From NCBI RefSeq assembly GCF_900129455.1, contig NZ_FQVU01000007.1, forward strand, positions 62,001 through 126,000: a stretch of 64,000 nt of DNA, written 5' to 3'. Positions 41,908 to 53,151 of this stretch are shown one piece after another (within the stretch, counting starts at the first letter, position 1; every line of letters begins with the position of its first letter). The stretch comes from Jatrophihabitans endophyticus (lineage in GTDB: Bacteria; Actinomycetota; Actinomycetes; Mycobacteriales; Jatrophihabitantaceae). The position numbers were made by a program, and so were the translations under genes. The notes below the pieces were generated by a model, which saw nothing but the letters and a program-made list of their open reading frames with translations, was not told where the DNA came from and ran no database searches.

Positions 41908-43707
41908 GTGACCGACCAGCACATCCTGACCGCCGCCGCGTGGCCCTACGCCAACGGACCCCGCCACATCGGGCACGTCGCGGGCATCGGCGTCCCGCCC
42001 GACGTCTTCAGCCGCTACCAGCGGATGGCGGGCAACAAGGTGCTGATGGTCAGCGGCACCGACGAGCACGGCACGCCCATCCAGGTGCAGGCCGACCAGG
42101 AGGGCGTGAGCGCCCGCGAGCTCGCCGACCGCAACGCGCTGGTGATCGCCAAGGACATCCAGGCGCTCGGCGTGTCCTTCGACCTGTTCACCCGCACCAC
42201 CACGCAGAACCATTACGCGATCGCGCAGGAGATCTTCCTGGGCCTGCGGAAGAACGGCTACATCTTCCCGCAGACGCAGCTCGGCGCGGTCAGCCCGTCC
42301 ACCGGCCGGACGCTGCCCGACCGCTACATCGAGGGCACCTGCCCGATCTGCGGCTACCCGCAGGCCCGCGGCGACCAGTGCGACAACTGCGGCAACCAGC
42401 TCGACCCGGTCGACCTCATCGACCCGGTGTCGCGCATCAACGGCGAGACCCCGCGGTTCGTCGAGATCGAGCAGATGATGCTCGACCTGCCCGCCTTCGG
42501 CGAGGTGCTCGCCACGTGGCTGCGCAAACAGGACCACTGGCGTCCCAACGTCCAGCGCTTCAGCCTCAACCTGCTCGACGACCTCAAGCCGCGCTCGTAC
42601 ACGCGCGACCTCGAGTGGGGCATCCCGGTGCCGCTCGACGGCTGGCGCGACCGGCCGGACAAGTCCATCTACGTGTGGTTCGACGCCGTCGTCGGCTACC
42701 TCTCGGCCTCGATCCAGTGGGCGCAGCTGCGCGGCGAGCCGGAGGCCTGGCGCGCGTGGTGGCAGTCCGACGACGCCCGCGCCTACTACTTCATGGGCAA
42801 GGACAACATCGTCTTCCACGCCGAGATCTGGCCGGCGATGCTCATGGGCTACTCCGGCGTAGGCGCCAAGGGCGGCACGCCCGGCTCGCTCGGCGCCCTG
42901 AACCGGCCCTACGAGGTCGTCTCGAGCGAGTTCCTGACCATGGAGGGACGCAAGTTCTCCTCGTCGCGCAACGTCGTCATCTACGTCGGCGACATGCTCT
43001 CGCGCTACGACGCGGACGCGCTGCGCTACTACCTCGCCGTGGCCGGACCCGAGACGCAGGACACCGACTTCACCTGGTCGGAGTTCGTGCGCCGCAACAA
43101 CGACGAGCTGGTGGCGGGCTGGGGCAACCTGGTCAACCGCACGATCTCGATGACGGCCAAGAACCTGGGTGCCGTCCCGGACCCGGGCGCGCTCACCGAC
43201 GCCGACCACGCGCTGCTCGCGACCTCGCGCGCCGCGTTCGGCACCGTGGGCGACCTGCTCGCCCGTTCCCGGCAGAAGGCGGCCATCGGCGAGGCGATGG
43301 GGGTCGTGGGCGCGGCGAACAAGTACCTGTCCGACATGGAGCCCTGGAAGCTCAAGAACAGCGACCCCGAGCGGATGGCCTCGGTGCTGCACGTCGCGCT
43401 GCAGGTCGTCGACGACGCCAAGACGCTGCTGACGCCGTTCCTGCCGTCGTCGTCGTCCAGGGTGCACGCGATGCTGCGCGGCGAGGGCCGCTGGGCCGCC
43501 ATGCCCGACCTCGTCGAGCTCGACGAGCCGACCGCGGTCGGCTCGCCGACGTATTCGGTGCTGACGGGCGACTACGACACCGGCGCGCGCTGGGAGTCGG
43601 TGCCGATCGAGGTCGGCCGGCAGCTCGCACCGCCGACCCCGGTGTTCACCAAGCTCGACCCCGCGATCGTGGCCGAGGAGCTCGAGCGGCTTGCCCCGGG
43701 AGACTGA
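41908..43707 (+). CDS. metG: Methionyl-tRNA synthetase
   Basis: A 599-residue class I synthetase. The HIGH motif is PRHIGHVAG (about 20-28). Zinc-knuckle Cys pairs lie in [18 protein letters not shown] (about 145-162), and KFSSSR is the KMSKS equivalent (about 349-354). An anticodon-binding helical domain follows; there is no C-terminal EMAP domain. GTG 41908 fits both the protein start and the -10 element. Its end overlaps tatD by 17 bases. The metG-tatD-rpfB order is conserved in actinobacteria. Confidence 0.97.
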   Translation: MTDQHILTAAAWPYANGPRHIGHVAGIGVPPDVFSRYQRMAGNKVLMVSGTDEHGTPIQVQADQEGVSARELADRNALVIAKDIQALGVSFDLFTRTTTQNHYAIAQEIFLGLRKNGYIFPQTQLGAVSPSTGRTLPDRYIEGTCPICGYPQARGDQCDNCGNQLDPVDLIDPVSRINGETPRFVEIEQMMLDLPAFGEVLATWLRKQDHWRPNVQRFSLNLLDDLKPRSYTRDLEWGIPVPLDGWRDRPDKSIYVWFDAVVGYLSASIQWAQLRGEPEAWRAWWQSDDARAYYFMGKDNIVFHAEIWPAMLMGYSGVGAKGGTPGSLGALNRPYEVVSSEFLTMEGRKFSSSRNVVIYVGDMLSRYDADALRYYLAVAGPETQDTDFTWSEFVRRNNDELVAGWGNLVNRTISMTAKNLGAVPDPGALTDADHALLATSRAAFGTVGDLLARSRQKAAIGEAMGVVGAANKYLSDMEPWKLKNSDPERMASVLHVALQVVDDAKTLLTPFLPSSSSRVHAMLRGEGRWAAMPDLVELDEPTAVGSPTYSVLTGDYDTGARWESVPIEVGRQLAPPTPVFTKLDPAIVAEELERLAPGD

Positions 43708-44545
43708 CCCGCCGCCGTCCCCCGAACCGCTCGCCTCGGCCGTCCTGGACGCCCACACGCACCTGGACGCGATGGCGCAGCGGGCCGGGGTGGCCGCCGA
43801 CGACGACTTCGTGACCGCGGAGCTGGCGGCGTCACGGGCCGTCGGCGTCACCGCCGCCGTCACCGTCGGTGACACCGTCGCCTCGTCACGCTGGTGCGCC
43901 GGCGTCGCGGCGCGGCACCCGGGCCTGTACGCGGCGGTCGCCGTCCACCCCACCGAGGTCGGCGACCTCGACGACGACGGGTACGCCGAGCTGGAGCGGC
44001 TCGCCGGCCTGCCGGGCGTCGTGGCCGTGGGCGAGACGGGGCTGGACTACTACTGGGACCGCACGGCACCCGCGCTGCAGCACGAGCACTTCCGCCGCCA
44101 CATCGAGCTGGCCAAGCGCACCCGGCTGCCGCTGATGATCCACGACCGGGACGCGCACGCCGACGTGCTGCGCATCCTGCGGGAGGAGGGCGCCCCGGAG
44201 CACGTCGTGTTCCACGCGTTCTCCGGGGACGCGGCCATGGCCCGCGAATGTGTCGCGGCGGGGTACGTGCTGTCCTTCCCGGGGGTCGTGACGTTCCGGA
44301 ACGCGCCGGCGCTGCGCGAGGCCGCGGCCGTGACGCCGGCCGAGCACGTCCTGGTCGAGACCGACGCGCCGTTCCTGACACCGCACCCGTTCCGAGGCCG
44401 GCCCAACGCGCCCCGCCTGCTGCCGCTCACCCTGCGCGAGCTGGCGCGCGCCGGTGGTCACGACGTGGGGGACCTCGCCGCCGCGACGCGACGGACCGCG
44501 CACCGGGTGTTCGGGATCCGAGTTCCCGACACACCTGACACCTAA
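43691..44545 (+). CDS. tatD: TatD-family metal-dependent DNase
   Basis: A 284-residue TIM-barrel hydrolase with the metal ligands in order: DAHTHLD (about 20-26), GETGLDYYW (about 117), [15 protein letters not shown] and [11 protein letters not shown]. TatD enzymes are 3'-5' exonucleases or DNases tied to DNA repair and turnover. TTG 43691 is taken because it yields an N-terminus overlapping metG; a later start closer to the HTH motif cannot be ruled out. It forms an operon with metG and probably precedes a separate promoter for rpfB. Confidence 0.92.
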   Translation: MPRETDPPPSPEPLASAVLDAHTHLDAMAQRAGVAADDDFVTAELAASRAVGVTAAVTVGDTVASSRWCAGVAARHPGLYAAVAVHPTEVGDLDDDGYAELERLAGLPGVVAVGETGLDYYWDRTAPALQHEHFRRHIELAKRTRLPLMIHDRDAHADVLRILREEGAPEHVVFHAFSGDAAMARECVAAGYVLSFPGVVTFRNAPALREAAAVTPAEHVLVETDAPFLTPHPFRGRPNAPRLLPLTLRELARAGGHDVGDLAAATRRTAHRVFGIRVPDTPDT

Positions 44546-46017
<1,472 letters not shown>

Positions 46018-46091
46018 CAGGTTCGACCCGCCCGTCCGTCCCGTGAACCCCGACGGGACGCAGCTCAGATGTGCTCGAGGAGTTTGACCCA

Positions 46092-47252
46092 GTGCTGCGC
46101 AGCGTGAAGTACGGCCTCTACGGGGCGGTCCTGGCCGGTCTCGTCGCCGCCCCGGTCGCGTGGGCCACCGTCGACAAGACCGTGCGCCTGACCGTCGACG
46201 GCAAGGCCACCACCGTCGACACCACCGCCGCCGACGTGCGGGGTCTGCTCGCTGACGAGGGCTTCGAGGTCAAGTCGCACGACCTGGTTGCCCCCACCAC
46301 CACCAGCAAGGTCGAGGACGGCATGACCGTCGTCCTGCGCCGCGGGCGGCTGCTGCACCTGAACGTCGACGGCGTGCCCAAGAACGTCTGGACCACCGCG
46401 CCGACGGTGAGCGTGGCACTGGCGCAGCTGGGCTACTCCTCGAGCGACTTCGTCTCGGTGTCGCGCGCCAAGCGGTTGCCGCTCGACCCCAGCGCGATCG
46501 CGATCCGCACGCCGCGCCTGGTGACCGTCGTCCACGACGGGGAGCGGGAGGCGGTCAGCACCACCGAGGCGACCGTCCGGGCGCTGCTGACGAAGATCCG
46601 TGTGCTCCCCGACAAGGACGACCGGTTGTCCGTCCCGCTCTCCGCCGCGACGGCGGACGGACAGACGATCACGCTGCAGCGGGTCGGCACCCGCACGCTC
46701 ACGCGCACCGTCGACGTCAAGTACGAGACCTCGCGGCACGACGACAAGAAGCTGACCAAGGGCCGCACCAAGATCCTCACCAGTGGGCGCAACGGCCGCT
46801 CGCAGATCACGTACTCGGTGGTCCTGGTCGACGGCAAGGAGACCGGCCGCAAGGTCGTCAGGACGATCGTGGTCAGCGAGCCCCGGACCCGCGTCGTCGC
46901 CGTCGGCACGAAGAAGGTCGTGGTGGCCCCGGCCACCGGCACGCCCGACCCCGGTTCGGCCAAGGCCTACGCCCGCTCGCTGATGAGCAGCAAGTACGGC
47001 TGGGGCAACGACGAGTACGACTGCCTCGTGACCATGTGGAACCACGAGAGCGGCTGGCGGGTCAACGCGGCCAACCCCAGCGGCGCCTACGGCATCCCGC
47101 AGTCGCTGCCCGGCTCCAAGATGTCCTCGGCAGGCCCGAACTGGCAGACCGACTACCGCACCCAGGTCAAGTGGGGCCTCGGCTACATCCAGGCCCGCTA
47201 CGACACCCCGTGCGGCGCCTGGGGCTTCTGGCAGGCCCACAACTACTACTGA
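46092..47252 (+). CDS. RpfB paralogue with SLT/lysozyme-like C-terminal domain
   Basis: A 386-residue protein whose first 290 residues parallel the preceding RpfB (anchor [21 protein letters not shown]348 repeats, G5). The C-terminal domain is not Rpf: it reads LVTMWNHESGWRVNAANPSG and GAYGIPQSLPGSKM (about 310-345), the Glu-bearing signature of SLT/goose-lysozyme-like lytic transglycosylases. GTG 46092 follows a GAGGAG site. It likely arose by tandem duplication and a catalytic-domain swap, giving the cell two different peptidoglycan cutters. Its end overlaps mysD by 7 bases, tail to tail. Confidence 0.85.
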   Translation: MLRSVKYGLYGAVLAGLVAAPVAWATVDKTVRLTVDGKATTVDTTAADVRGLLADEGFEVKSHDLVAPTTTSKVEDGMTVVLRRGRLLHLNVDGVPKNVWTTAPTVSVALAQLGYSSSDFVSVSRAKRLPLDPSAIAIRTPRLVTVVHDGEREAVSTTEATVRALLTKIRVLPDKDDRLSVPLSAATADGQTITLQRVGTRTLTRTVDVKYETSRHDDKKLTKGRTKILTSGRNGRSQITYSVVLVDGKETGRKVVRTIVVSEPRTRVVAVGTKKVVVAPATGTPDPGSAKAYARSLMSSKYGWGNDEYDCLVTMWNHESGWRVNAANPSGAYGIPQSLPGSKMSSAGPNWQTDYRTQVKWGLGYIQARYDTPCGAWGFWQAHNYY

Positions 47253-48292
47253 GGCGCACCCTCGCCCGCCGTCGCGGCGGTGACGAGGTCGGCGAACAGC
47301 CGCTCGACCGGGATGCCCGCGGCGGCGGCCATGACCGCCAGCACGCTCGTCCGCGCGAACGAGCAGTAGAGGCTCGCCTCGAGGAAGACCGGCGTGCCGG
47401 TGGGATCGACCCGGAAGTCGAACAGGCTGTAGTGCCGACAGCCGAGCGCGCGGTGCGCCGCCCGGGCTGCGGCGCCGACGGCGGCGTTCACCGGGTCGTC
47501 CGGCGGCACGATCCAGGCGTGCTCGGCGTCCTTCGCGACGAGGCCGAGCTCGCCCGCGCCGTCACGGGCCAGCTTGTCGTCCGCGCCGCGCACGGGCTTG
47601 CGCGTCGGGTGCACGGCGTACTCCTCCAGCGGCAGCACCACCAGCTCGCCGTCGCGCTCCACCACGCCGCAGCGGACCTCGCGGCCGAGCTCGACGTAGG
47701 ACTCGACCAGCGCCTGCCGGGAGTGCGCCAGGGCGGCCGCCAGGGCCGTGCGCAGCTCGACCCGCTCGCGGACCAGGCTGACCCCGGCGGAGTTGTCCGC
47801 GTCCACCGGCTTGACGACGGCGGGCAGCGCCACGGCGGGATCCTCGCCGCGGTCCACCACGCGGCCCGCCGCGACGCGCACGCCGGCGCCGGCCACGACC
47901 TGCTTCGCCTGGGCCTTGTTCGCCGTCAGCGCCATGACGTCGCCGGTGTTGCCGACCAGCGGGATGCCCTGCGCCTCGATCAGTGCGCGGTACGTCGTCA
48001 TTCCCGCCCGGCAGAAGAGCTGGGGGACGACCACCTCGACGCCCTCGTCGGCCAGCCGGGCAGTCGCGGCGGGCAGGGTGTACGGCGCAGCCGCGGCGAT
48101 ATCGCCGCGATCCAGGCTCGCCGGGAATCGCCACGACCCGTCCGGCGAGACCCACGCGATCAGCGGGTCGTAGCGCGCGGGGTCGGCGACCGCGGCCAGG
48201 CAGTCCGCCGCGTACAGCAGGGACAGGTCGGCGAAGAAGTCGTCGGTCGGCGAACCCGCGAGGTGCAGGACGCGGCGCGGCGGGCGGGGCAC
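47246..48292 (-). CDS. mysD: D-Ala-D-Ala ligase-like ATP-grasp (MysD-like)
   Basis: A 348-residue ATP-grasp ligase resembling D-Ala-D-Ala ligases. It has GIPLVGNTGDVMALTANKAQ (about 118-137), LPAVVKPVDADNSAGVSLV (about 172-190), the central VESYVELGREVRCGV and the C-terminal metal site FDFRVDPTGTPVFLEA. In mycosporine-like amino acid (MAA) pathways MysD joins a second amino acid (Ser, Thr or other) to mycosporine-glycine, giving shinorine-type compounds. The assignment rests on the co-transcribed mysA, mysB and mysC homologues. GTG 48292 lies 2 bases after the mysC stop. The amino-acid preference cannot be read. Confidence 0.75.
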   Translation of the reverse strand: MPRPPRRVLHLAGSPTDDFFADLSLLYAADCLAAVADPARYDPLIAWVSPDGSWRFPASLDRGDIAAAAPYTLPAATARLADEGVEVVVPQLFCRAGMTTYRALIEAQGIPLVGNTGDVMALTANKAQAKQVVAGAGVRVAAGRVVDRGEDPAVALPAVVKPVDADNSAGVSLVRERVELRTALAAALAHSRQALVESYVELGREVRCGVVERDGELVVLPLEEYAVHPTRKPVRGADDKLARDGAGELGLVAKDAEHAWIVPPDDPVNAAVGAAARAAHRALGCRHYSLFDFRVDPTGTPVFLEASLYCSFARTSVLAVMAAAAGIPVERLFADLVTAATAGEGAPQ

Positions 48293-48294
48293 GA

Positions 48295-49620
48295 TCAGTC
48301 GCCCCCGGGCTCGACGAGCTTGCCGATGTTGAAGTCGATGCGGGTCCACCGCGTGCCGCGGCGCAGTGCACGCAGGAGCAGGACCGGGACCTGCAGGTGG
48401 TGCACGAGCAGGAACGGCAGCGGGTCGTCCCGGTCGAAGACGGCGTCGGTGCCCGCGCGCACGACGCGCCACCGCTCGGCCGCGGTCGACGGCCGGCGCA
48501 GCACGCGCCACAGCTCGTGGTAGAGCCAGTACGTCGGTCGCGAGCCGGGCAACGGCCGCAGCGGGGCGGTGTCGCCGAGCTCGCCGAGGTAGGCGGCGGC
48601 GAGGTCGGGGTGGTCGTGGAACATCGTGATCGCCGAGTGCGTGCGCGGGTTGCACTCGATCGCGCGGACCCGGCCGTCCGGGCCGGCGATGAAGTCGAAG
48701 CTGACCTGCCCGGTCAGCCGCAACGGGCCGACGAAGTCGCGCACCCAGCGCTCGATCTCGGGCTGCTCGACCATCGCGTAGTTGACCTGGAACGCCGAGG
48801 AGGCGCAGCACGCCCAGACGAGGACGCGCCCGTCGCGCACCGTGCTGTGGGTGCAGTACTCCTGCCCGGCCAGCAGCGACTGCACGATCCACGGCCGTTC
48901 GGGCGAGATCGGCTTGGACCGCGCGAAGGCGAGCGTCCGTTCCGGCGTCGGGCGCGGCAGCGGAGTGAGGTCGAGACGGTTCACCGGGTCGTAGGCGAGG
49001 TTCTTGAGCACGTAGGGGGCGGCGGCGCCGTCCACGCGCTCGGGGACGTCGTCCGCGGACGTGACGAGGTGGGTGTCGGGAACGTCGAGACCGAGCTTCG
49101 CCGCCGTCCGCGCGAACTCGTACTTGTCGTCGAGCATGCGCACGGCGTCGCCGTCGAGGTGCAGCACCTCGCAGTGCGGCGCGAGCAGCGCGGCGGCGTC
49201 GGCGTCGTACCGGCTCGCGGCCGGGCTGCACACCGGGACGTACAGGTCGACGCCCTCGGCCCGCACGACGTCGAGCAGCGCCTGCGCGTACCCGGGGTCC
49301 TCGGGGCGCGGGACGACGTGGAAGGCGTCGACCGCGCGGGAGAAGCGATGACCGGTCAGCCGGTACGCGGCGGTCTCGACCAGGATCACGCGGTGCCCGG
49401 CGGCGTGGAACGAGCGGCACAGCTGCAGCGCCTTGGTCATCTTGCCGCCGCTGACGAGCACGGTCCGGCGCCGGTCCGGAACCGGCGGCGCGGGCGGGGG
49501 GCGCAGCGCGGTGCGGGCCAGTGCCGCCGCGGTGAGCGCGAGGTTGGCCGGCAGCGCCGCGGTCAGCAGCGCGAGCGCGCCCACCGTCCGTGCGGTCTGT
49601 CGCGGGTCGTGCCCGCTCAT
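48295..49620 (-). CDS. mysC: ATP-grasp mycosporine-glycine synthase (MysC-like)
   Basis: A 441-residue ATP-grasp protein with an N-terminal hydrophobic stretch (about 12-36), VLVSGGKMTKALQLCRSF, VLHLDGDAVRMLDDKYEFAR, YVLKNLAYDPVNR and the metal-binding FDFIAGPDGRVRAIECNPR (about 319-337). This pattern matches MysC (Ava_3856-type), which attaches glycine to 4-deoxygadusol. Start ATG 49620 overlaps the dioxygenase stop (ATGA). It belongs to the six-gene operon 53120-47246; the N-terminal hydrophobic part could place it at the membrane. Confidence 0.78.
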   Translation of the reverse strand: MSGHDPRQTARTVGALALLTAALPANLALTAAALARTALRPPPAPPVPDRRRTVLVSGGKMTKALQLCRSFHAAGHRVILVETAAYRLTGHRFSRAVDAFHVVPRPEDPGYAQALLDVVRAEGVDLYVPVCSPAASRYDADAAALLAPHCEVLHLDGDAVRMLDDKYEFARTAAKLGLDVPDTHLVTSADDVPERVDGAAAPYVLKNLAYDPVNRLDLTPLPRPTPERTLAFARSKPISPERPWIVQSLLAGQEYCTHSTVRDGRVLVWACCASSAFQVNYAMVEQPEIERWVRDFVGPLRLTGQVSFDFIAGPDGRVRAIECNPRTHSAITMFHDHPDLAAAYLGELGDTAPLRPLPGSRPTYWLYHELWRVLRRPSTAAERWRVVRAGTDAVFDRDDPLPFLLVHHLQVPVLLLRALRRGTRWTRIDFNIGKLVEPGGD

Positions 49621-50378
49621 CGCACCATGCCGCGGTGCAGCACGCGGTCGCCGACGACGCCGGAGTGGTCGGCCTTGTGCAGGACGCAGCCGTTGTCCCA
49701 GACGACGACGTCACCGGGGCGCCAGCGGTGCCGCAGGACGTTCGCCGCGATGGTCGAGTGCTCGTAGAGGTGGTGGACGAGGGCTCGGGCCGCGTCGTCG
49801 GGCAGCCCGCTGATCGTCGTGCACCGTTCGGGCGTGGACAGGTAGAGCGACGTCCGCCCCGATACGTCGTGGTGCCGGAACAGCGGGTGGTGGGCCTCGT
49901 GCTCCTGCTCATCGCCGGGGTCGACCCCGGTGACGGCGTGGCGGACGGTGCGGCCCGAGAGGTGGTCGCGCAGCGCCGGGGAGAGCGTCTCGTAGGCGCG
50001 GTACTGGTCGCTGAACAGCGTCTCGCCACCTTCGGCCGGGACGGTGACCGCGCGTAGCGCGGTCAGCGACGGCGGCCGGCTGACGTAGCTCGTGTCGACG
50101 TGGAAGGAGCTGCGCGGAGCGCTGGCGCGCCCCACGTTGCTGACCACGTTGAGGTCGGGGAAGCCGGGCACCGCGGTCTCGCCGACGGTGAACACCGGCT
50201 CGCCGAAGCGGCGCAGGAAAGCCAGGAACCCCGCGTCGTCGACGAGCTGGTCGCGCAGCACGAGCACGCCGTGCTCTGCGAGCAGCCCGCGCCAGCGGGC
50301 GACGGTGTCGTCGTCGACCGCGCCGACCTGCACGCCCGTGACCTCGACGCCGAGGGGGTCGAGCAGCGTCTCGGTCAT
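49617..50378 (-). CDS. TauD/TfdA-family Fe(II)/2-oxoglutarate dioxygenase in the MAA operon
   Basis: A 253-residue TauD-like dioxygenase. The iron facial triad is complete: HxD in FHVDTSYV (about 97-104) and the distal His in DNGCVLHKADH (about 228-238). The 2OG-binding Arg follows in DRVLHRGMVR. ATG 50378 overlaps the mysB stop and the gene's own stop overlaps the mysC start, so it is translated in step with the pathway enzymes. Cyanobacterial MAA clusters can contain a different oxygenase (MysH, phytanoyl-CoA type) that makes palythines. A TauD-type member between mysB and mysC suggests a distinct tailoring step. Confidence 0.82.
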   Translation of the reverse strand: MTETLLDPLGVEVTGVQVGAVDDDTVARWRGLLAEHGVLVLRDQLVDDAGFLAFLRRFGEPVFTVGETAVPGFPDLNVVSNVGRASAPRSSFHVDTSYVSRPPSLTALRAVTVPAEGGETLFSDQYRAYETLSPALRDHLSGRTVRHAVTGVDPGDEQEHEAHHPLFRHHDVSGRTSLYLSTPERCTTISGLPDDAARALVHHLYEHSTIAANVLRHRWRPGDVVVWDNGCVLHKADHSGVVGDRVLHRGMVR

Positions 50379-51253
50379 CGACGGGCCGTCCGGCACGCCA
50401 GCGTGATGCCGTCGCGCAGCGGCACCACGACCTGGTCGACGCGCGGGTCCGCCGCGAGCCAGTCGTTGAACGCGGCGACGGCGACACCGTTCTCGTGGCC
50501 GCCGTTCTCGTGGCCGCCGTTCTCGTGGCCGCCGTTCGGGCCGCCGTCACCGGTCCACGGCTGACCCTGCAGCAGCGTGTTGTCGATGCACAGCAGCCCG
50601 TGCTCGGCGAGGAGGCCCGTCCGCAGCACGGTGTCCACGTAGTCCCGGTAGCCGGCCTTGTCGGCGTCGACGAAGACCAGGTCGAACGTCTCGCCCGCGG
50701 CGGCGAGGTCGTCGAGGGTCGTGGCCGCAGGCCCGACGCGGATGTCGACCAGCTCGCCGGCGGCGGCGGTCGCGAACGCGGCCCGGGCGAGGTCGGCGAC
50801 CGCCGCGTCCCGCTCGCAGGCCACGACGCGGCCGCCCGCGGCGGAATACGCCAACGCCTCGGCCATCGCGAGCGCCGAGTAGCCGGTGAACATGCCGATG
50901 TCGAGGACGCGCCGGGCGCGGGTCGCGCGGACCAGCACGGCCAGGAAGCGCCCCTCGACGTGCCCGGAGAGCATCTCCTGCTCCAACCCGCCGCCGGCGG
51001 CGGACCAGTCGTGCGACCGGGTCCGTCGCGCGAGCTCGGCCAGGTCGGGCGACTCCGGCGTGGTGCACTGCCGGGTGTAGGGCTCGATCCCGCCCGCGAG
51101 CTCGGCGATCCCCCGCAGCTCGGCGACGAGCCCGGGGTCGCTGCCGGGCAGCGCGGCCGCCCGGGCGGCGAGCGCGGCGAGGCGCTCCGCGACGATGCCG
51201 GCCGGAGTCACCGGCCGGGGGACCGGCGGGGCGGCGGGGCGCGCGGCGGTCAC
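50375..51253 (-). CDS. mysB: O-methyltransferase (MysB-like)
   Basis: A 292-residue SAM methyltransferase of the cation-dependent catechol/caffeoyl-CoA type. The SAM site is [19 protein letters not shown] (about 126-144) and the metal region [13 protein letters not shown] (about 205-217). In MAA synthesis MysB methylates demethyl-4-deoxygadusol to 4-deoxygadusol. GTG 51253 overlaps the mysA stop (GTGA). Near residue 240-255 three GGHEN units are inserted, encoded by a 15-bp tandem repeat, probably a flexible surface loop. Confidence 0.82.
   Translation of the reverse strand: MTAARPAAPPVPRPVTPAGIVAERLAALAARAAALPGSDPGLVAELRGIAELAGGIEPYTRQCTTPESPDLAELARRTRSHDWSAAGGGLEQEMLSGHVEGRFLAVLVRATRARRVLDIGMFTGYSALAMAEALAYSAAGGRVVACERDAAVADLARAAFATAAAGELVDIRVGPAATTLDDLAAAGETFDLVFVDADKAGYRDYVDTVLRTGLLAEHGLLCIDNTLLQGQPWTGDGGPNGGHENGGHENGGHENGVAVAAFNDWLAADPRVDQVVVPLRDGITLACRTARR
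50488..50532. repeat. Three perfect 15-bp tandem repeats inside mysB
   Basis: CGTTCTCGTGGCCGC repeats at 50488, 50503 and 50518, adding Gly-Gly-His-Glu-Asn units in frame. Exact identity suggests recent slippage. Confidence 0.9.
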
Positions 51254-52458
51254 GAGCGGAACGGCGACTCGCCCGCGCCGCCACGCGGGTAGCGCGCGAC
51301 GAGCTCCCGGTGCGCCGCGAGGGCGTCGGTCAGCTCCTCGGTCGTCACGTCGCTGGCGAAGGTGCAGGCCCCGATCGGGTGCGGCAGCGCGGCCCGCAGG
51401 CTGCCGTCGCGCGTCTGCACGATCGCCGCCGTCGCGCGCGCCAGCAGCTCCGGCGTGAGGTACGGGCTGTCCAGGCTCAACCCCAGCCGACTGAACAGCC
51501 AGAAGATGCGGTCGCGTTCGCTGGCCGCGAGGTAGCCGCGGCGCTCGGCCAGCGTCGTCGACAGCGCCATGTCGACCGCGATCGCGTGACCGTGGAAGTA
51601 CGGCCGGTCGGGGGCGAGCTCGAGCGTCGGGCTCCACGTGTGGCCGAACGCGATGACGCGGTCGAGGTCGAGCTCCTGCAGGTTGGGCACCTCGAGCTCG
51701 AGCATCGTGCGGATCGCCTCGTGGGTGACGCGCCGCGCGATCTGCCGCAGCTCCGGCGTCCCGTCGAGATGGCCGAAGCGGGTGCGCAGCAGATCCTCGC
51801 CGTACTTCTCGAGCAGGTCGAAGATCTCGCCGTTGCCGACGGTGGCGATCTTGACGAGCTCGGCCATCCCGTTGCGGACCTGGTCCGGCGGCAGCGTGCG
51901 CAGGAAGCCGAAGTCCAGGATCACGCGCTGCGACGCGTGGAACGCGCCGAGCCGGTTCTTCGCCTTGCCGTGGTTGACCGCCACCTTGATCGCCACGCTG
52001 GCGTCGACGAGGCCGATGAGCGTGGTCGGGATGCGGACGTAGTTGGTCGCCCGCCGGAACATCGAGCAGGCGAAGCCGACGACGTCGGTGGTGAGGCCGC
52101 CGCCGATGACCAGCACCGGCTCCTTGCGCACCAGGCCGAACTCGCCGAACGCGTCGACGACGCGCTCGGCGGTGCGCATCGTCTTGTCGGTCTCGTTGAT
52201 GACCATGGGCACGGTGCTCAGCGCGATGTCGTGGTGCTCGAAGTACGCGCGCAGGTCGTCGCCGTACAGGTCGTGCACGGTGGCGTCGAGCACGGCCAGG
52301 CAGCGTCCCCACGGTCGGTACACGTCGGCCAGGGCGGGGTTGTCGGGCGCGAAGACGCCGTCCACGTAGTCCAGGGAGTACTCGATGCGCTCCCACGCCT
52401 CGACCCGGAAGGCGGTCTCGGACGTCGTGAGCCGGGGTGCCGGCGCGGCGGTGGTCAC
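51250..52458 (-). CDS. mysA: Sugar-phosphate cyclase: demethyl-4-deoxygadusol synthase (MysA-like)
   Basis: A 402-residue member of the dehydroquinate-synthase superfamily. Motifs: the NAD site [17 protein letters not shown] (about 119-135), [19 protein letters not shown] (about 142-160), KNRLGAF, the metal ligands in [21 protein letters not shown] and [11 protein letters not shown]. Such enzymes cyclise sedoheptulose-7-phosphate. Linkage to mysB, mysC and mysD favours the demethyl-4-deoxygadusol product over 2-epi-5-epi-valiolone. GTG 52458 overlaps the HAD stop. It is the committed step of the inferred sunscreen pathway. Confidence 0.82.
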   Translation of the reverse strand: MTTAAPAPRLTTSETAFRVEAWERIEYSLDYVDGVFAPDNPALADVYRPWGRCLAVLDATVHDLYGDDLRAYFEHHDIALSTVPMVINETDKTMRTAERVVDAFGEFGLVRKEPVLVIGGGLTTDVVGFACSMFRRATNYVRIPTTLIGLVDASVAIKVAVNHGKAKNRLGAFHASQRVILDFGFLRTLPPDQVRNGMAELVKIATVGNGEIFDLLEKYGEDLLRTRFGHLDGTPELRQIARRVTHEAIRTMLELEVPNLQELDLDRVIAFGHTWSPTLELAPDRPYFHGHAIAVDMALSTTLAERRGYLAASERDRIFWLFSRLGLSLDSPYLTPELLARATAAIVQTRDGSLRAALPHPIGACTFASDVTTEELTDALAAHRELVARYPRGGAGESPFRS

Positions 52459-53120
52459 GCGCGCTCCGCCACGAGCCCGGCGAGATCGTCGAGCGCCAGG
52501 CGGGTCACGCGCGGCGTGTCGCCGAAGTCGTGCATCACCGTGTTCTCGTTGGCGAAGGCCACGCAGGCGACGCCGGCCGCCTGCGCGGACCGGACGCCGC
52601 CCACGTTGTCCTCGACCGCCACGGCAGCGCCGGCCGGCTCGCCCAGCTCGCCGAGCGCGAATGTGTAGACCGCGGGGTCGGGCTTGCCCTGCTCGACCGA
52701 CGACGTGTCGGTGACGACCTCGAAGTCGGCCGCCGAGAGGCCGTCGACGCCGTCGAAGAGCGCGTCGAGGTTCTCGCGCGACGTCGTCGTCACGAGCGCC
52801 ACCCGCCAGCCCTGCTCCCGGGCGGCCTGCAGTGTGTCGGCGACGCCGGGGCGCAGCCCGAGCGGGCTCGAGCGCAGGGACTCGCGGAACAGCTCGGACT
52901 TCGTCTCGTGCACCGCCGTCGCGTCGACCTGCGTGCCCTGCTCCTCGGCGTAGTCGGCGATGCGCTGCCGGCCGCCGTTGCCGGTCAGCAGCTCGCGGTA
53001 CTCGTCGCGTCCCCATGTCCACGGCAGGCCGTGCCGGTCGAAGGCGACGTTGAACGCCGCCCGCTGCAGTTCCGAGGTGTCGACGAGCGTGCTGATGGAT
53101 CCGAACAGCAGGGTCGGCAT
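52455..53120 (-). CDS. HAD-like (CbbY-type) protein lacking the catalytic Asp pair
   Basis: A 221-residue HAD-IA fold protein that opens the operon. The nucleophile motif, normally FDxDGTLVDT, reads [10 protein letters not shown]: both Asp residues are replaced (Gly and Ile). Later motifs are kept: [18 protein letters not shown], the Lys of [10 protein letters not shown] and the acidic [15 protein letters not shown]. It may therefore bind a sugar phosphate without hydrolysing it, acting as a sensor, chaperone or regulator for the cyclase. ATG 53120 follows a GGAGG site. Coupling to mysA (GTGA overlap) argues for a role in the same pathway. Confidence 0.78.
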   Translation of the reverse strand: MPTLLFGSISTLVDTSELQRAAFNVAFDRHGLPWTWGRDEYRELLTGNGGRQRIADYAEEQGTQVDATAVHETKSELFRESLRSSPLGLRPGVADTLQAAREQGWRVALVTTTSRENLDALFDGVDGLSAADFEVVTDTSSVEQGKPDPAVYTFALGELGEPAGAAVAVEDNVGGVRSAQAAGVACVAFANENTVMHDFGDTPRVTRLALDDLAGLVAERA

Positions 53121-53151
53121 GTCACTGGCCTCCACGAGGTGGGTTGACTTA

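Noticed and set aside
51250-52458. Valienol-type C7-cyclitol cluster (2-epi-5-epi-valiolone synthase)
   Set aside because: The cyclase alone could be EEVS, but the coupled O-methyltransferase and two ATP-grasp genes match the MAA pathway and no cyclitol kinase, nucleotidyltransferase or aminotransferase is present.
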